A DNA stretch of 64,000 nucleotides, from positions 866,922 through 930,921 of the forward strand of contig NZ_RQFO01000017.1 of assembly GCF_004770045.1 (NCBI RefSeq), in the 5' to 3' direction. The first letter of the stretch is position 1; every line of letters begins with the position of its first letter. This DNA comes from Leptospira montravelensis. Lineage in GTDB: Bacteria > Spirochaetota > Leptospiria > Leptospirales > Leptospiraceae. The translations under genes were made by a program, and so were the position numbers. A model generated the notes under the pieces. That model had not been told where the DNA came from and made no database searches. It saw only the letters and a list, made by a program, of their open reading frames with translations. Positions 27,296-37,209 of the stretch are shown here, in pieces.

Positions 27296-28493
27296 CCTTC
27301 AAAAAACTCTATTCTTTACATTAGTATTTTTTTCTTTTACGAATTGTTTTCAAAAAAATCTAAACTACTATCAGTTCTGGAAAGGATACGATCACTTACA
27401 GCGCTCCATTAAATCTACTTCTAAAAATGAAATATTACTTTCTGCTTTAGCAGGTAGTCTTAGTGAAGAAAACGAAGCCCAATTACAAAGAACAGCCGAA
27501 GGTTACCCTTATCTTTCACTCTATGGAAACATAGACAACCAACAAAATTGGAATCTCCATTGGAATGAACCAGAACCACCTAAATATGATTATTTAGCAA
27601 AAGTTATATTCACTCCAAAACTTTGGGACGAAAGGGAAATCTATACGGTCGAAAGAAAAATCATTCACAAACTAAATGGTTATCAACCAAGAGACTTTTT
27701 TAAATGGTTAAATGATTTTGTTTTAGCTATCAATGATCACAACGCATATCAAACATTAAAGTCAAAATCACAAAACTTACAATTCCTATGTAATGCTATG
27801 CAGTGCCATGTTACCGAAAATGCAGAATGGCAAACTTTAGAATTCACTATCAATGAAGATACAAAAGCGAAATTTCCAGGTTTCTACCAAAGAACGGGCT
27901 CACGGTTAGAGAAAACCAAATTGAACCTTGAAATTTGGGACAGATTCAATCCGACCCATAAATTAAAAATTACCAATCAAGGTAAAACCATCCAATTTCA
28001 TTTCCCAGTGAATCCTCCTCCGGATTATTTTCTTTCATCAAAAGAAATTCGGTTTTTAGGCGATTTTGAAATCAAATCCTTTGGAATTACTGTAAAAATC
28101 CAAAACTTGGAGTATAAACTCAAAACAACGTTTGAGAAACAATCGGATACACTCGACGGACATTTTGTACGAATTGGAAAAAAGGAAATTAACGGAAATT
28201 TTTTCTATATAATACCTCAAGGGTTTGTTAACTTTTTTATTCCAGGAAATATGGATGAATACTTTAATGAGTTTTTTACCCTACTCATCCAAGGAACCCA
28301 AGGTCGCGGGGGGTCACAAATTCACGCGACATTTAAAAAAACAGATCGTGGACAAATCAACTCAATCACTACTTACAACGAAACTAAACGAAAACGTTTT
28401 TCATTGTTTGGTGGCGATGATTCTCAAAAAGCAAGCAACGATTTTGATTTTTATGCATCTTGGGAAGAAGCCATGTTGTTAGATTTAAAATAA
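27270..28493 (+). CDS. Probable lipoprotein of unknown function
   Basis: 407 residues. A basic start and hydrophobic core (TLFFTLVFFSF) precede Cys27 in FTNC; Asn at -1 is outside the strict lipobox but spirochaete lipoboxes are relaxed. The remainder is beta-rich with no family recognised; CNAMQCH is a close Cys pair near residue 175. The ATG lies inside the redoxin gene, overlapping by 26 bases, so the two are probably co-transcribed. Confidence 0.6.
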   Translation: MVFLKKKYNLQKTLFFTLVFFSFTNCFQKNLNYYQFWKGYDHLQRSIKSTSKNEILLSALAGSLSEENEAQLQRTAEGYPYLSLYGNIDNQQNWNLHWNEPEPPKYDYLAKVIFTPKLWDEREIYTVERKIIHKLNGYQPRDFFKWLNDFVLAINDHNAYQTLKSKSQNLQFLCNAMQCHVTENAEWQTLEFTINEDTKAKFPGFYQRTGSRLEKTKLNLEIWDRFNPTHKLKITNQGKTIQFHFPVNPPPDYFLSSKEIRFLGDFEIKSFGITVKIQNLEYKLKTTFEKQSDTLDGHFVRIGKKEINGNFFYIIPQGFVNFFIPGNMDEYFNEFFTLLIQGTQGRGGSQIHATFKKTDRGQINSITTYNETKRKRFSLFGGDDSQKASNDFDFYASWEEAMLLDLK

Positions 28494-28551
28494 TAACTTC
28501 TTCAATGAATATTATAACTTTTCATTGTTTAAAAAGCTAAAAATAGACTTA

Positions 28552-29157
28552 CTAAGAATTAATAAAGTTTCTGAGTAAGTCCTTACCTTCTTCTGAACCA
28601 AATGATTCGGGATGAAATTGGACTCCTTCGATCTTTAAAGTTTTATGACGAAGGCCCATGATTTCACCCTTCCCTTCCCCCGCAGAAACTCGGGCAGTTA
28701 CTTCCAATTCATCGGGAAGTGAAGATTCTTTTGCGACCAATGAATGGTAACGCATAATTTCAATTCCTTGTGTTAATCCAGAAAAAACACCCTTTCCATC
28801 ATGTTCAATGGGTGAGAGTTTTCCATGCATGGCTACATTGGCCCGAACTACTTCACCACCAAACACAGTCGCCATTCCTTGCATTCCAAGACAAATTCCA
28901 AGTACCGGTGTTGTTTTTCCCACCTCTTTAAGAATATCCGCGCTCACACCAAAATAAGCAGGGTCTGCTGGATGGCCGGGACCTGGAGAAATAATAATCT
29001 TATCGTAGTTAGCCGACTTAATCCATTCGAATGGTTTTTCATCATTACGAATGACATCCAATTGAAAAAGTTCCTCTCTTTCCTCGAGGATTTCGCCTAC
29101 GATTTGATAAAGATTGAATGTAAAAGAATCATAATTGTCTAAGATGAGAACTTTCAT
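28552..29157 (-). CDS. trpG: Anthranilate synthase component II (glutamine amidotransferase)
   Basis: 201 residues of the same family as the amidotransferase at 3478. Nucleophile Cys is in GICLGMQGMA, the His-Glu pair in FHPESFG, and the Gly-rich IISPGPGHP near residue 58. It supplies ammonia to component I, encoded 72 bases upstream on the same strand, so it is assigned to tryptophan synthesis. The start, ATG at 29157, begins directly with the VLILDNYDSF strand. Confidence 0.88.
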   Translation of the reverse strand: MKVLILDNYDSFTFNLYQIVGEILEEREELFQLDVIRNDEKPFEWIKSANYDKIIISPGPGHPADPAYFGVSADILKEVGKTTPVLGICLGMQGMATVFGGEVVRANVAMHGKLSPIEHDGKGVFSGLTQGIEIMRYHSLVAKESSLPDELEVTARVSAGEGKGEIMGLRHKTLKIEGVQFHPESFGSEEGKDLLRNFINS

Positions 29158-29229
29158 TTTGGTTTCTCCGTTATTTTGGTACTTTGTTTATTTTAAGTTA
29201 CTTCGTTTAGCATTTTTAATCGCTACTAA

Positions 29230-30612
29230 CTAAGGAGCATTATGTAAATCTAAAGCTTTGCGAACCGAAGCCATTTTATTGATAATTTCTTGGTATTCAT
29301 CTTCTGGTTTGGAATCAAAAACAATCCCACCCGAAGCACGAACAAAACCTTTGTTTCCATTTACAAAAAAACTACGAATAGGAATGGCAAAGGTACAATC
29401 ACCATTCAAACCAAAACTTCCTACAGCACCGCCATAGGGACCGCGGGGTGATTTTTCAATTCGTTCAATGATTTTCATTGATTCAATTTTTGGTGCACCT
29501 GAAAGTGTACCTGCAGGAAACGAAGAAGCAAGTCCCGAAAACATATCTTCTTTGGAAGATAAAATTCCCACTACTTCGCTAGAGATATGTTGCACATGAG
29601 AAAAGCGTTTTACATCAAAACGTCTACGCACTTTTACTGTTCCAAATTTTGCCACTCGCCCCACATCATTTCGATGGAGATCAATTAACATATTGTGTTC
29701 TGCAATTTCTTTTGGATCCGTTAAAAGTTTTCTAGCAAGGAGAGTGTCTTCTTTAGCATCTGCGCCTCGTTTGGTGGTTCCAGCCAAAGGAAAAGATTCC
29801 ATTTCCCCTTGTCGCAATCGAAAGAGTAATTCTGGGCTGGCACCTAAAATTGCACGTTTCCCAAATTTTACATAATACATATGAGGCGAAGGATTAATTT
29901 CCCTAAGCGTCTCATAAATCGCTAAAGGGTTTCCATCCACTGTGTAAATTTCTTCAAATCCAATTTGGCACTGAAAAGTGTTACCTGCTTTAACTTCTTC
30001 TAAAGCTTCTTCCACCATTTGTTTGTGAATTTCTTTGGATAAACCTGCTTTTAATAGAGAAACCTTTACTTTTGGTTTTTGGGATTTTTCTTTGCCCGCA
30101 TCCTCTAAGATTTGGTTCACTTCTTTGGTACGATTGGTTCCGTTATCAAAATAGATTAGTTCGCCAGTAAATTTGTCATAAATCAGACCATCCAAATACA
30201 ATCCAAAAATCATCGCAGGAAAATCAGGATGTGGTTCGAGTTTCAGTTTTGGTTCAAAGAATTGCATACTTTGATAACCTAGGTAACCAACAAATCCACC
30301 CGCATAACTTATGCTTAGCGAATTGTAATCGGTGAGTTCCCTTAAAGCAAAATAGGGATTCGCAACAGAATACTTTTTTACATCAATTTCTAATACGCCA
30401 GGCTCTCCTATGATTAGATGAGATGGCTCGAATCCTATCACAGAGTAACGTGAATCATATTGGTTATCTCCAGCCGATTCGAGTAGGAAACAATTCTCAT
30501 ATTTCGCCTCAATGACCCGAAATAGTTCCCAAAACTCGATTCCTTCCGGTAACGATAAAGAAGTATAATTTGGTTTTTTAGGGATCTTAATTTTAGGAAG
30601 TGTTTGGCTCAT
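29230..30612 (-). CDS. trpE: Anthranilate synthase component I
   Basis: 460 residues of the chorismate-binding enzymes. LLES near residue 43 corresponds to the tryptophan feedback-binding motif. The catalytic core includes GNTFQCQIG, ASPELLFRL, DLHRNDVGRV, FPAGTLSGAPK and the C-terminal FVRASGGIV. The residue in PLAGTTKRG is Ala, where aminodeoxychorismate synthase (PabB) has Lys, which favours trpE. It converts chorismate and ammonia to anthranilate together with the downstream trpG product. The stop-to-start gap is 72 bases. Confidence 0.9.
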   Translation of the reverse strand: MSQTLPKIKIPKKPNYTSLSLPEGIEFWELFRVIEAKYENCFLLESAGDNQYDSRYSVIGFEPSHLIIGEPGVLEIDVKKYSVANPYFALRELTDYNSLSISYAGGFVGYLGYQSMQFFEPKLKLEPHPDFPAMIFGLYLDGLIYDKFTGELIYFDNGTNRTKEVNQILEDAGKEKSQKPKVKVSLLKAGLSKEIHKQMVEEALEEVKAGNTFQCQIGFEEIYTVDGNPLAIYETLREINPSPHMYYVKFGKRAILGASPELLFRLRQGEMESFPLAGTTKRGADAKEDTLLARKLLTDPKEIAEHNMLIDLHRNDVGRVAKFGTVKVRRRFDVKRFSHVQHISSEVVGILSSKEDMFSGLASSFPAGTLSGAPKIESMKIIERIEKSPRGPYGGAVGSFGLNGDCTFAIPIRSFFVNGNKGFVRASGGIVFDSKPEDEYQEIINKMASVRKALDLHNAP

Positions 30613-30661
30613 AAAAACTCTGTATTAGGTACCAAGATTCATTTTGAATCTTTTTATGAAA

Positions 30662-30697
30662 TAAAAAAGGCAGGAGCCGGATTCCGGAACCTGCCTT
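30662..30697 (-). terminator. Intrinsic terminator of the superoxide dismutase gene
   Basis: Read on the minus strand, AGGCAGG pairs with CCTGCCT, extended through CCGG/CCGG with two mismatched positions, and is followed by CTTTTTTATTT. It lies about 25 bases after the sodB stop. Confidence 0.8.
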
Positions 30698-30722
30698 TCG
30701 ACGTGTGAATTTGAATCCGTTC

Positions 30723-31298
30723 TTATTTTAAGTTTTGGTTTGCAAAGTCCCAGTTTACTAAATTCCAGAATGCTTCTACGTATTTTGGACGAGCATTACG
30801 GAAATCAATATAGTAAGCGTGTTCCCAAACGTCGATGGTCAACAAAGATTGGAGTCCATCTTTCAAAGGGCTTCCGGCATTGCTAGTGTTTACGATTTCT
30901 AAACCGTCACCTTTTTTAACAAGCCAAGTCCAACCAGACCCAAAGTTTGTAATCGCAGATTGTGAAAACTTTTCTTTAAAAGCATCAAAGGAACCAAAAG
31001 ATTTTGTGATCAAATCGGCAACGGCACCTGTGGGAGCTCCGCCACCTTTTGGAGAAAGAGAATGCCAGTAGAAAGTGTGATTCCAAATTTGCGCAGCGTT
31101 ATTGAAGATTCCTCCAGAAGATTTTTTTACAATCTCTTCAAGAGTCGCATTCTCAAATTCTGTACCTTTAATTAGGTTATTAAGGTTTGTAACGTAAGTT
31201 TGGTGGTGTTTTCCATAATGAAACTCTAAAGTTTCAGGTGAAATATGGGGAAGAAGGGCATCCTTTGCATAAGGAAGTTCTGGGAGTTTATGTTCCAT
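30723..31298 (-). CDS. sodB: Fe-type superoxide dismutase
   Basis: 191 residues from ATG 31298, chosen because AGGAGA lies about 9 bases upstream and because the family begins with [13 protein letters not shown]; an in-frame TTG upstream would absorb that site. Metal ligands are in [20 protein letters not shown], and [11 protein letters not shown]. The stretch [13 protein letters not shown] carries the Gln typical of iron enzymes, so I favour the Fe type. It dismutates superoxide in the cytoplasm. Confidence 0.93.
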   Translation of the reverse strand: MEHKLPELPYAKDALLPHISPETLEFHYGKHHQTYVTNLNNLIKGTEFENATLEEIVKKSSGGIFNNAAQIWNHTFYWHSLSPKGGGAPTGAVADLITKSFGSFDAFKEKFSQSAITNFGSGWTWLVKKGDGLEIVNTSNAGSPLKDGLQSLLTIDVWEHAYYIDFRNARPKYVEAFWNLVNWDFANQNLK

Positions 31299-31373
31299 TG
31301 ATCGGTCTCCTGATGGATTCAAGTGTAATTGTATTTTGTATCTAGTATGGATCGCAAAAGCAAATCGTAAACT

Positions 31374-31400
31374 AAAAAAGTAGAACGATTCTAATCGTTC
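31374..31400 (-). terminator. Intrinsic terminator of the inositol-phosphatase-like gene
   Basis: On the minus strand GAACGATT pairs with AATCGTTC (at least 7 pairs) and is followed by CTACTTTTTT. It starts 7 bases after the stop of the minus-strand phosphatase gene. Confidence 0.75.
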
Positions 31401-31407
31401 CCCTCTA

Positions 31408-32250
31408 TTAATTTCGACTGACTGTAGAACGAACTGTCTTTAATAAATTTAAAATTTCCGAATGTAAAACTCCATTAGAAGCTACCAACTCCGGAAGTCC
31501 GGTATAGTAATGCACTCCATTTAAGTCAGTTAATTTCCCGCCTGCTTCCGATAAAATCACGGAAATGGCAGAAACGTCCCAATGTTTTACCGTTTTTTCC
31601 CAAATGGCATCCATCACACCTTCCGCAATGAAACATGCATCCAAAACAAAGGAACCAGTTCGGCGAAAGGAGCGTGCATATGTTAAAAATCCGGATAAGT
31701 CAGCCATAATCTCTTGGATCATGTGTGCTCGTTTTGTTGGTAGGTTCGGGGAGAAAATAGCTCGGTTTAATTCTGAAATTCTAGAAGTAACGATAGGTTC
31801 TCCATTTTTATAAGCACCTTCGCCAAGCACTGCCGAATAAACTGACTCCTGTGGAGGAACGATTACAACACCACCGACAGGTGTTTCTCTATGTTCGAGT
31901 CCAAAGGAAATCGCATACAAAGGAAGGCCACGAACAAAATTCATCGATCCATCCACTGGATCTAGAACCCATTTGAAATCACCACCATCAATGGTAGGTT
32001 TGTCTTCACAAATGATTCCATCTTTTGGAAAGGATTTTTGTAAAAATCGAATTAAAATATCACCTAACTTTCCGTCGGCGGCATCAATTCTTTCTTTTTC
32101 ATCCGCATCCGTTTCTGATCGAATTGCGGAAACTTCCCGTTGGATTTTTTTTGCTTCATGGATGATTCCCATCGCATTTGCTTTTACGTATTCAATCCGT
32201 TTGATGGTTTCATCTACGGGGAAATTAATGGTTGGTGAAGATATGCCCAT
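31408..32250 (-). CDS. Inositol-monophosphatase-family protein
   Basis: 280 residues with the family's metal-binding motifs: [16 protein letters not shown] (first Glu-Asp site), [14 protein letters not shown] near 105, and [17 protein letters not shown] near 220. The family removes phosphate from inositol phosphate, 3'-phosphoadenosine or sugar phosphates, using Mg2+. Substrate cannot be assigned. It follows the hypothetical at 32262 by 11 bases, on the same strand. Confidence 0.9.
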   Translation of the reverse strand: MGISSPTINFPVDETIKRIEYVKANAMGIIHEAKKIQREVSAIRSETDADEKERIDAADGKLGDILIRFLQKSFPKDGIICEDKPTIDGGDFKWVLDPVDGSMNFVRGLPLYAISFGLEHRETPVGGVVIVPPQESVYSAVLGEGAYKNGEPIVTSRISELNRAIFSPNLPTKRAHMIQEIMADLSGFLTYARSFRRTGSFVLDACFIAEGVMDAIWEKTVKHWDVSAISVILSEAGGKLTDLNGVHYYTGLPELVASNGVLHSEILNLLKTVRSTVSRN

Positions 32251-32261
32251 ACTACCTGCTT

Positions 32262-33152
32262 TTAATTATCGGATGCTTTTTGAATGACTTTCCATAAAAT
32301 ATTACCGGACTTTGACTGTGTCCTCTCGACTTCAAAAGAAGTTAGGTATTCATGGTATTTTTTTAACGTTTCCTCTGGAATTCCAGACTCACTATGAGTT
32401 AAAATTGGATAAAAATTTCGAAATTGTTGGATGGTTTTTGGTAAACTAGGAATTAAAAAGCGAAGCGATAACGACAAATAGTCAATTCCAATAGGACTAT
32501 AAATTCTACCTAACTTCCAAACATCCGTTGTAATTCCTAATTCTTCTCGTATTTTTGATTCTGTATCTGAAAAATCTATTTCATCAAAAATTTCTGAAAA
32601 CTTTCGAATTGGCTTGGATTCATCCTTTTCCGATTCCACACGAAAGACTCCACCTTGAAATCGTTTTGCTTCAAAGTCAGTAATGTCTTCCCCATCTTCT
32701 TTTGTGGAATGGAGATGAATGATTTTTGTCTGAAAATACAATCGATCTGTAATAATGGAGGGAGTCATATTTTGTGAGCCAGCTTTTTTGATTTCTTCCG
32801 ACTTGGCTCCACCCAAATACAACATATCCACAGAAAACACATATAAAAAACGAGAAGAGCCAAATAACATGGGTCTTACAAAAAATAACTTTCCTGTTTC
32901 TCGTTTGGGCCGTGGTTCCGGCAACAAACAAGTGCCTTCTATGGCTTCGGGAATATATTTTAAAATGATATGAACGAAATCTTTAATATCACCAAACTCT
33001 GGTTGGGTGACGGAAGTTCCAGAGATCACGAATTTTTCCGAAAACTGTATATATGGTGTATGTAAATTATCCACATAAATTTCGCCTGATCTATTTTTAG
33101 CAGAAGTTTCGTTCAGAATCCGGTTAATTGATTTATAATCTTGTATTTTCAT
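32262..33152 (-). CDS. Hypothetical protein
   Basis: 296 residues, no signal peptide or membrane segment, and no family that I recognise. It alternates strand-like segments (GEIYVDN, KFVISGTSV, LFFVRPMLFG, FLYVFSVDMLYLG) with charged helices, and a glutamate-lysine-rich central stretch. It lies between the GH42 enzyme and the phosphatase, with gaps of 17 and 11 bases, which suggests an operon but gives no clue to function. Confidence 0.65.
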   Translation of the reverse strand: MKIQDYKSINRILNETSAKNRSGEIYVDNLHTPYIQFSEKFVISGTSVTQPEFGDIKDFVHIILKYIPEAIEGTCLLPEPRPKRETGKLFFVRPMLFGSSRFLYVFSVDMLYLGGAKSEEIKKAGSQNMTPSIITDRLYFQTKIIHLHSTKEDGEDITDFEAKRFQGGVFRVESEKDESKPIRKFSEIFDEIDFSDTESKIREELGITTDVWKLGRIYSPIGIDYLSLSLRFLIPSLPKTIQQFRNFYPILTHSESGIPEETLKKYHEYLTSFEVERTQSKSGNILWKVIQKASDN

Positions 33153-33169
33153 TTTGAAATGTCAAAAGC

Positions 33170-35152
<1,983 letters not shown>

Positions 35153-35227
35153 ATTTTTCCTTTTTGCGATTGCAGAATCTATCTTGTGACACAGACTGAA
35201 TCAGAAAACAGCACTTTCAATCAAATA

Positions 35228-36082
35228 ATGTCTGACCAAGTTATTTTAGGTATATCCAACACCCACCACTATCGATTTACAATAGTCGATCTCACAGAAA
35301 CCGCTAAAGAAGCGATGTTTCTACATTCTCTAAACAAAGAAATGTCCGTATTTCTTTCTAAAACCATGATGGGTGCGTTGTTTCTCGCAGAGATGACAAA
35401 AAACCAACAAAAGGTGAGCATTCAATGGAAAGATGACTCCAACAAACAAGCATTAGCTTATAGTGATCGTTATGGCAAAATGAAATCTGTTGCGTATTCT
35501 GCAAGCCATGAAGAAGGAGACATCCGAAACGAGTTTATTTTAGGCCAAGGAATTATGAAAGTTATTCGTTGGGATTTTGATTCGGATACTTACCAGTCTT
35601 ATACAAACTTAGTAGAAGACACTTTTGAAGTTAATTTTATTAAATACCTTACCGAATCGGAACAAATTAAAGCAATTGTGGGAATGGAAGTTTATCCTTT
35701 TGATTTTCCCGGAAATGATTTTTCCGCTAAAGGTTTGTTCTTTGAAGCACTACCTGATGCTCCCGAAGAAAGTTTTAAGTTTCTTATTTCCAAAATTCAA
35801 CCTTTAGTAAAAAAAGAAGCATTCTGGTCACTCAACATCGATGAAATGTTGAAATCCCTCCAAACAGAAATTGGATCCGAGTTGGAAGTATTAAGCAAAG
35901 AAGCACCCGAGTTTTTATGTGATTGTTCCAGACATAAAGTGGCAGATATCATCGCTTCCCTTGGTAAACAAGAAGCTGATTCTATCATTGATGAATTTGG
36001 AAAAATAGAAATCACTTGTGAGTTTTGTAGAACTGCCTACCAATTTGATTCCTTTGATGTGGAAAAATTTTTTAATCAATGA
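35228..36082 (+). CDS. hslO: Hsp33-type redox-regulated chaperone
   Basis: 284 residues from ATG 35228; the frame is open upstream, but that would overlap the divergent GH42 gene. The C-terminal zinc site is intact: CxC in FLCDCSRH and CxxC in TCEFCRTAY. The N-terminal domain includes SKTMMGALFLAEMTK. Hsp33 is activated when oxidation releases zinc and forms disulfides, then holds unfolding proteins. Its stop overlaps tsaE by 4 bases (ATGA). Confidence 0.9.
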   Translation: MSDQVILGISNTHHYRFTIVDLTETAKEAMFLHSLNKEMSVFLSKTMMGALFLAEMTKNQQKVSIQWKDDSNKQALAYSDRYGKMKSVAYSASHEEGDIRNEFILGQGIMKVIRWDFDSDTYQSYTNLVEDTFEVNFIKYLTESEQIKAIVGMEVYPFDFPGNDFSAKGLFFEALPDAPEESFKFLISKIQPLVKKEAFWSLNIDEMLKSLQTEIGSELEVLSKEAPEFLCDCSRHKVADIIASLGKQEADSIIDEFGKIEITCEFCRTAYQFDSFDVEKFFNQ

Positions 36083-36537
36083 AGGCCAGTTTTCTTTCTC
36101 TTAGAGAATCGGAACTAAATCCAGTGTTTCTAAGTTTGGACCAATTAGTAGACCAATTTTTAAAGAAAAATAAATACCCCGTCATTTTGATTTCTGGAGA
36201 AATGGGTGCGGGCAAAACCACGTTTATTCGTGAATGGTATAGTCGGTTTGGGACAGAAAGTTCCATCAATTCACCTACCTTTTCCTTGTATAATATTTAT
36301 GATTCGCCTAACTTTCGATTGTATCATTTTGACTTATACAGGATCAAAGTTTCCGAAGAATTAGAAGAACTTGGATTTGAAGAAATATGGGGAAAAGAAG
36401 GTGTTTCTGCCATCGAATGGTGGCAAATAGCGGAACCATATTTGCCAAAAGAAAATCACATTTATTTGTCAATTGATTCGGATTCTATGGAAGTTCGCTC
36501 CTATATTTTGGAATGGAAACAAGAGGAAGTAACGTGA
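36079..36537 (+). CDS. tsaE: tRNA threonylcarbamoyladenosine biosynthesis ATPase TsaE
   Basis: 152 residues. Walker A is SGEMGAGKTTFIREW near residue 41, followed by INSPTFSLYNIY, then LYHFDLYRIK with the conserved Asp-Leu-Tyr-Arg, and FEEIWGKEGVSAIEWW with Glu-Trp near the end. TsaE hydrolyses ATP to support the TsaBD complex that makes t6A37 on ANN-decoding tRNAs. The start overlaps hslO and the stop overlaps tsaB, so the three are translationally coupled. Confidence 0.93.
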   Translation: MKASFLSLRESELNPVFLSLDQLVDQFLKKNKYPVILISGEMGAGKTTFIREWYSRFGTESSINSPTFSLYNIYDSPNFRLYHFDLYRIKVSEELEELGFEEIWGKEGVSAIEWWQIAEPYLPKENHIYLSIDSDSMEVRSYILEWKQEEVT

Positions 36538-37205
36538 ACATTCTTTACTTCGATACAACTCAAGATTGGATCCAAGTCCTTGTTGTTAAAGAGTCGGAAA
36601 ACACAGACCTGGAAATACTTTCCGAACAAACAGAAACCACACCAAAAGAATCCTCTTATAAACTGGTTGATTACATTCGTTTGGGTTTGGAGAAGGCAAA
36701 AATCAATAAACCAGACCTAATCATTGTTGCTAATGGGCCTGGATCATTTACGGGAATTCGCATAACAGTGACTACTGCGAAAGATCTTTCGCAATTATGG
36801 AAAATTCCTGTTTTCGCTGTCGATAGTCTTGAAGCCTATTTAGTAGGAACAAAAGGAAATAAAATCGATAAAGAAACTTCCCTACTCTGCCTGGATGGAA
36901 AACAAGGAAAGTACTATGTAAAGTATAAATCCGAAAATGAATTTTCGGATTCTTTTGACATGACTCCAGATACTATTGAATCAAAAATCAAAACCTTGGA
37001 ATGGACACCTAACAATTGGTACTATACTGGAAATTTACCTAAATTTTACCCCTTAAAGGCATTAAAAATTGAGGCGACAAACTTAAATCTTTCGTCTATA
37101 CTAAAGCATAGTTTGAAAAAATACTTCAAAACAGAACCAAATAAAACCGACTATTTATCTCTCCTGCCCAACTACATCCGCGGGACCTATGTAGATCACA
37201 AATGA
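36534..37205 (+). CDS. tsaB: TsaB, t6A synthesis scaffold subunit
   Basis: 224 residues from GTG 36534, chosen because it overlaps the tsaE stop as GTGA and puts NILYFDTTQDW at the N-terminus as in the family; the frame is open further upstream. The ASKHA-fold hallmark LIIVANGPGSFTGIRI is near residue 70. TsaB pairs with TsaD and TsaE in t6A synthesis; it lacks the metal-binding His residues of TsaD, as expected. tsaD is not in the window. Confidence 0.9.
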   Translation: MNILYFDTTQDWIQVLVVKESENTDLEILSEQTETTPKESSYKLVDYIRLGLEKAKINKPDLIIVANGPGSFTGIRITVTTAKDLSQLWKIPVFAVDSLEAYLVGTKGNKIDKETSLLCLDGKQGKYYVKYKSENEFSDSFDMTPDTIESKIKTLEWTPNNWYYTGNLPKFYPLKALKIEATNLNLSSILKHSLKKYFKTEPNKTDYLSLLPNYIRGTYVDHK

Positions 37206-37209
37206 ATTT

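Noticed and set aside
28511..28540. AT-rich hairpin (CAATGAA/TTCATTG) between convergent genes
   Set aside because: The stem is short and AT-only, without a clear T-run; not called as a terminator.
30630..30660. AAGATTC/GAATCTT hairpin in the trpE leader, possible attenuator
   Set aside because: No leader peptide with Trp codons and no T-run in the trpE direction.
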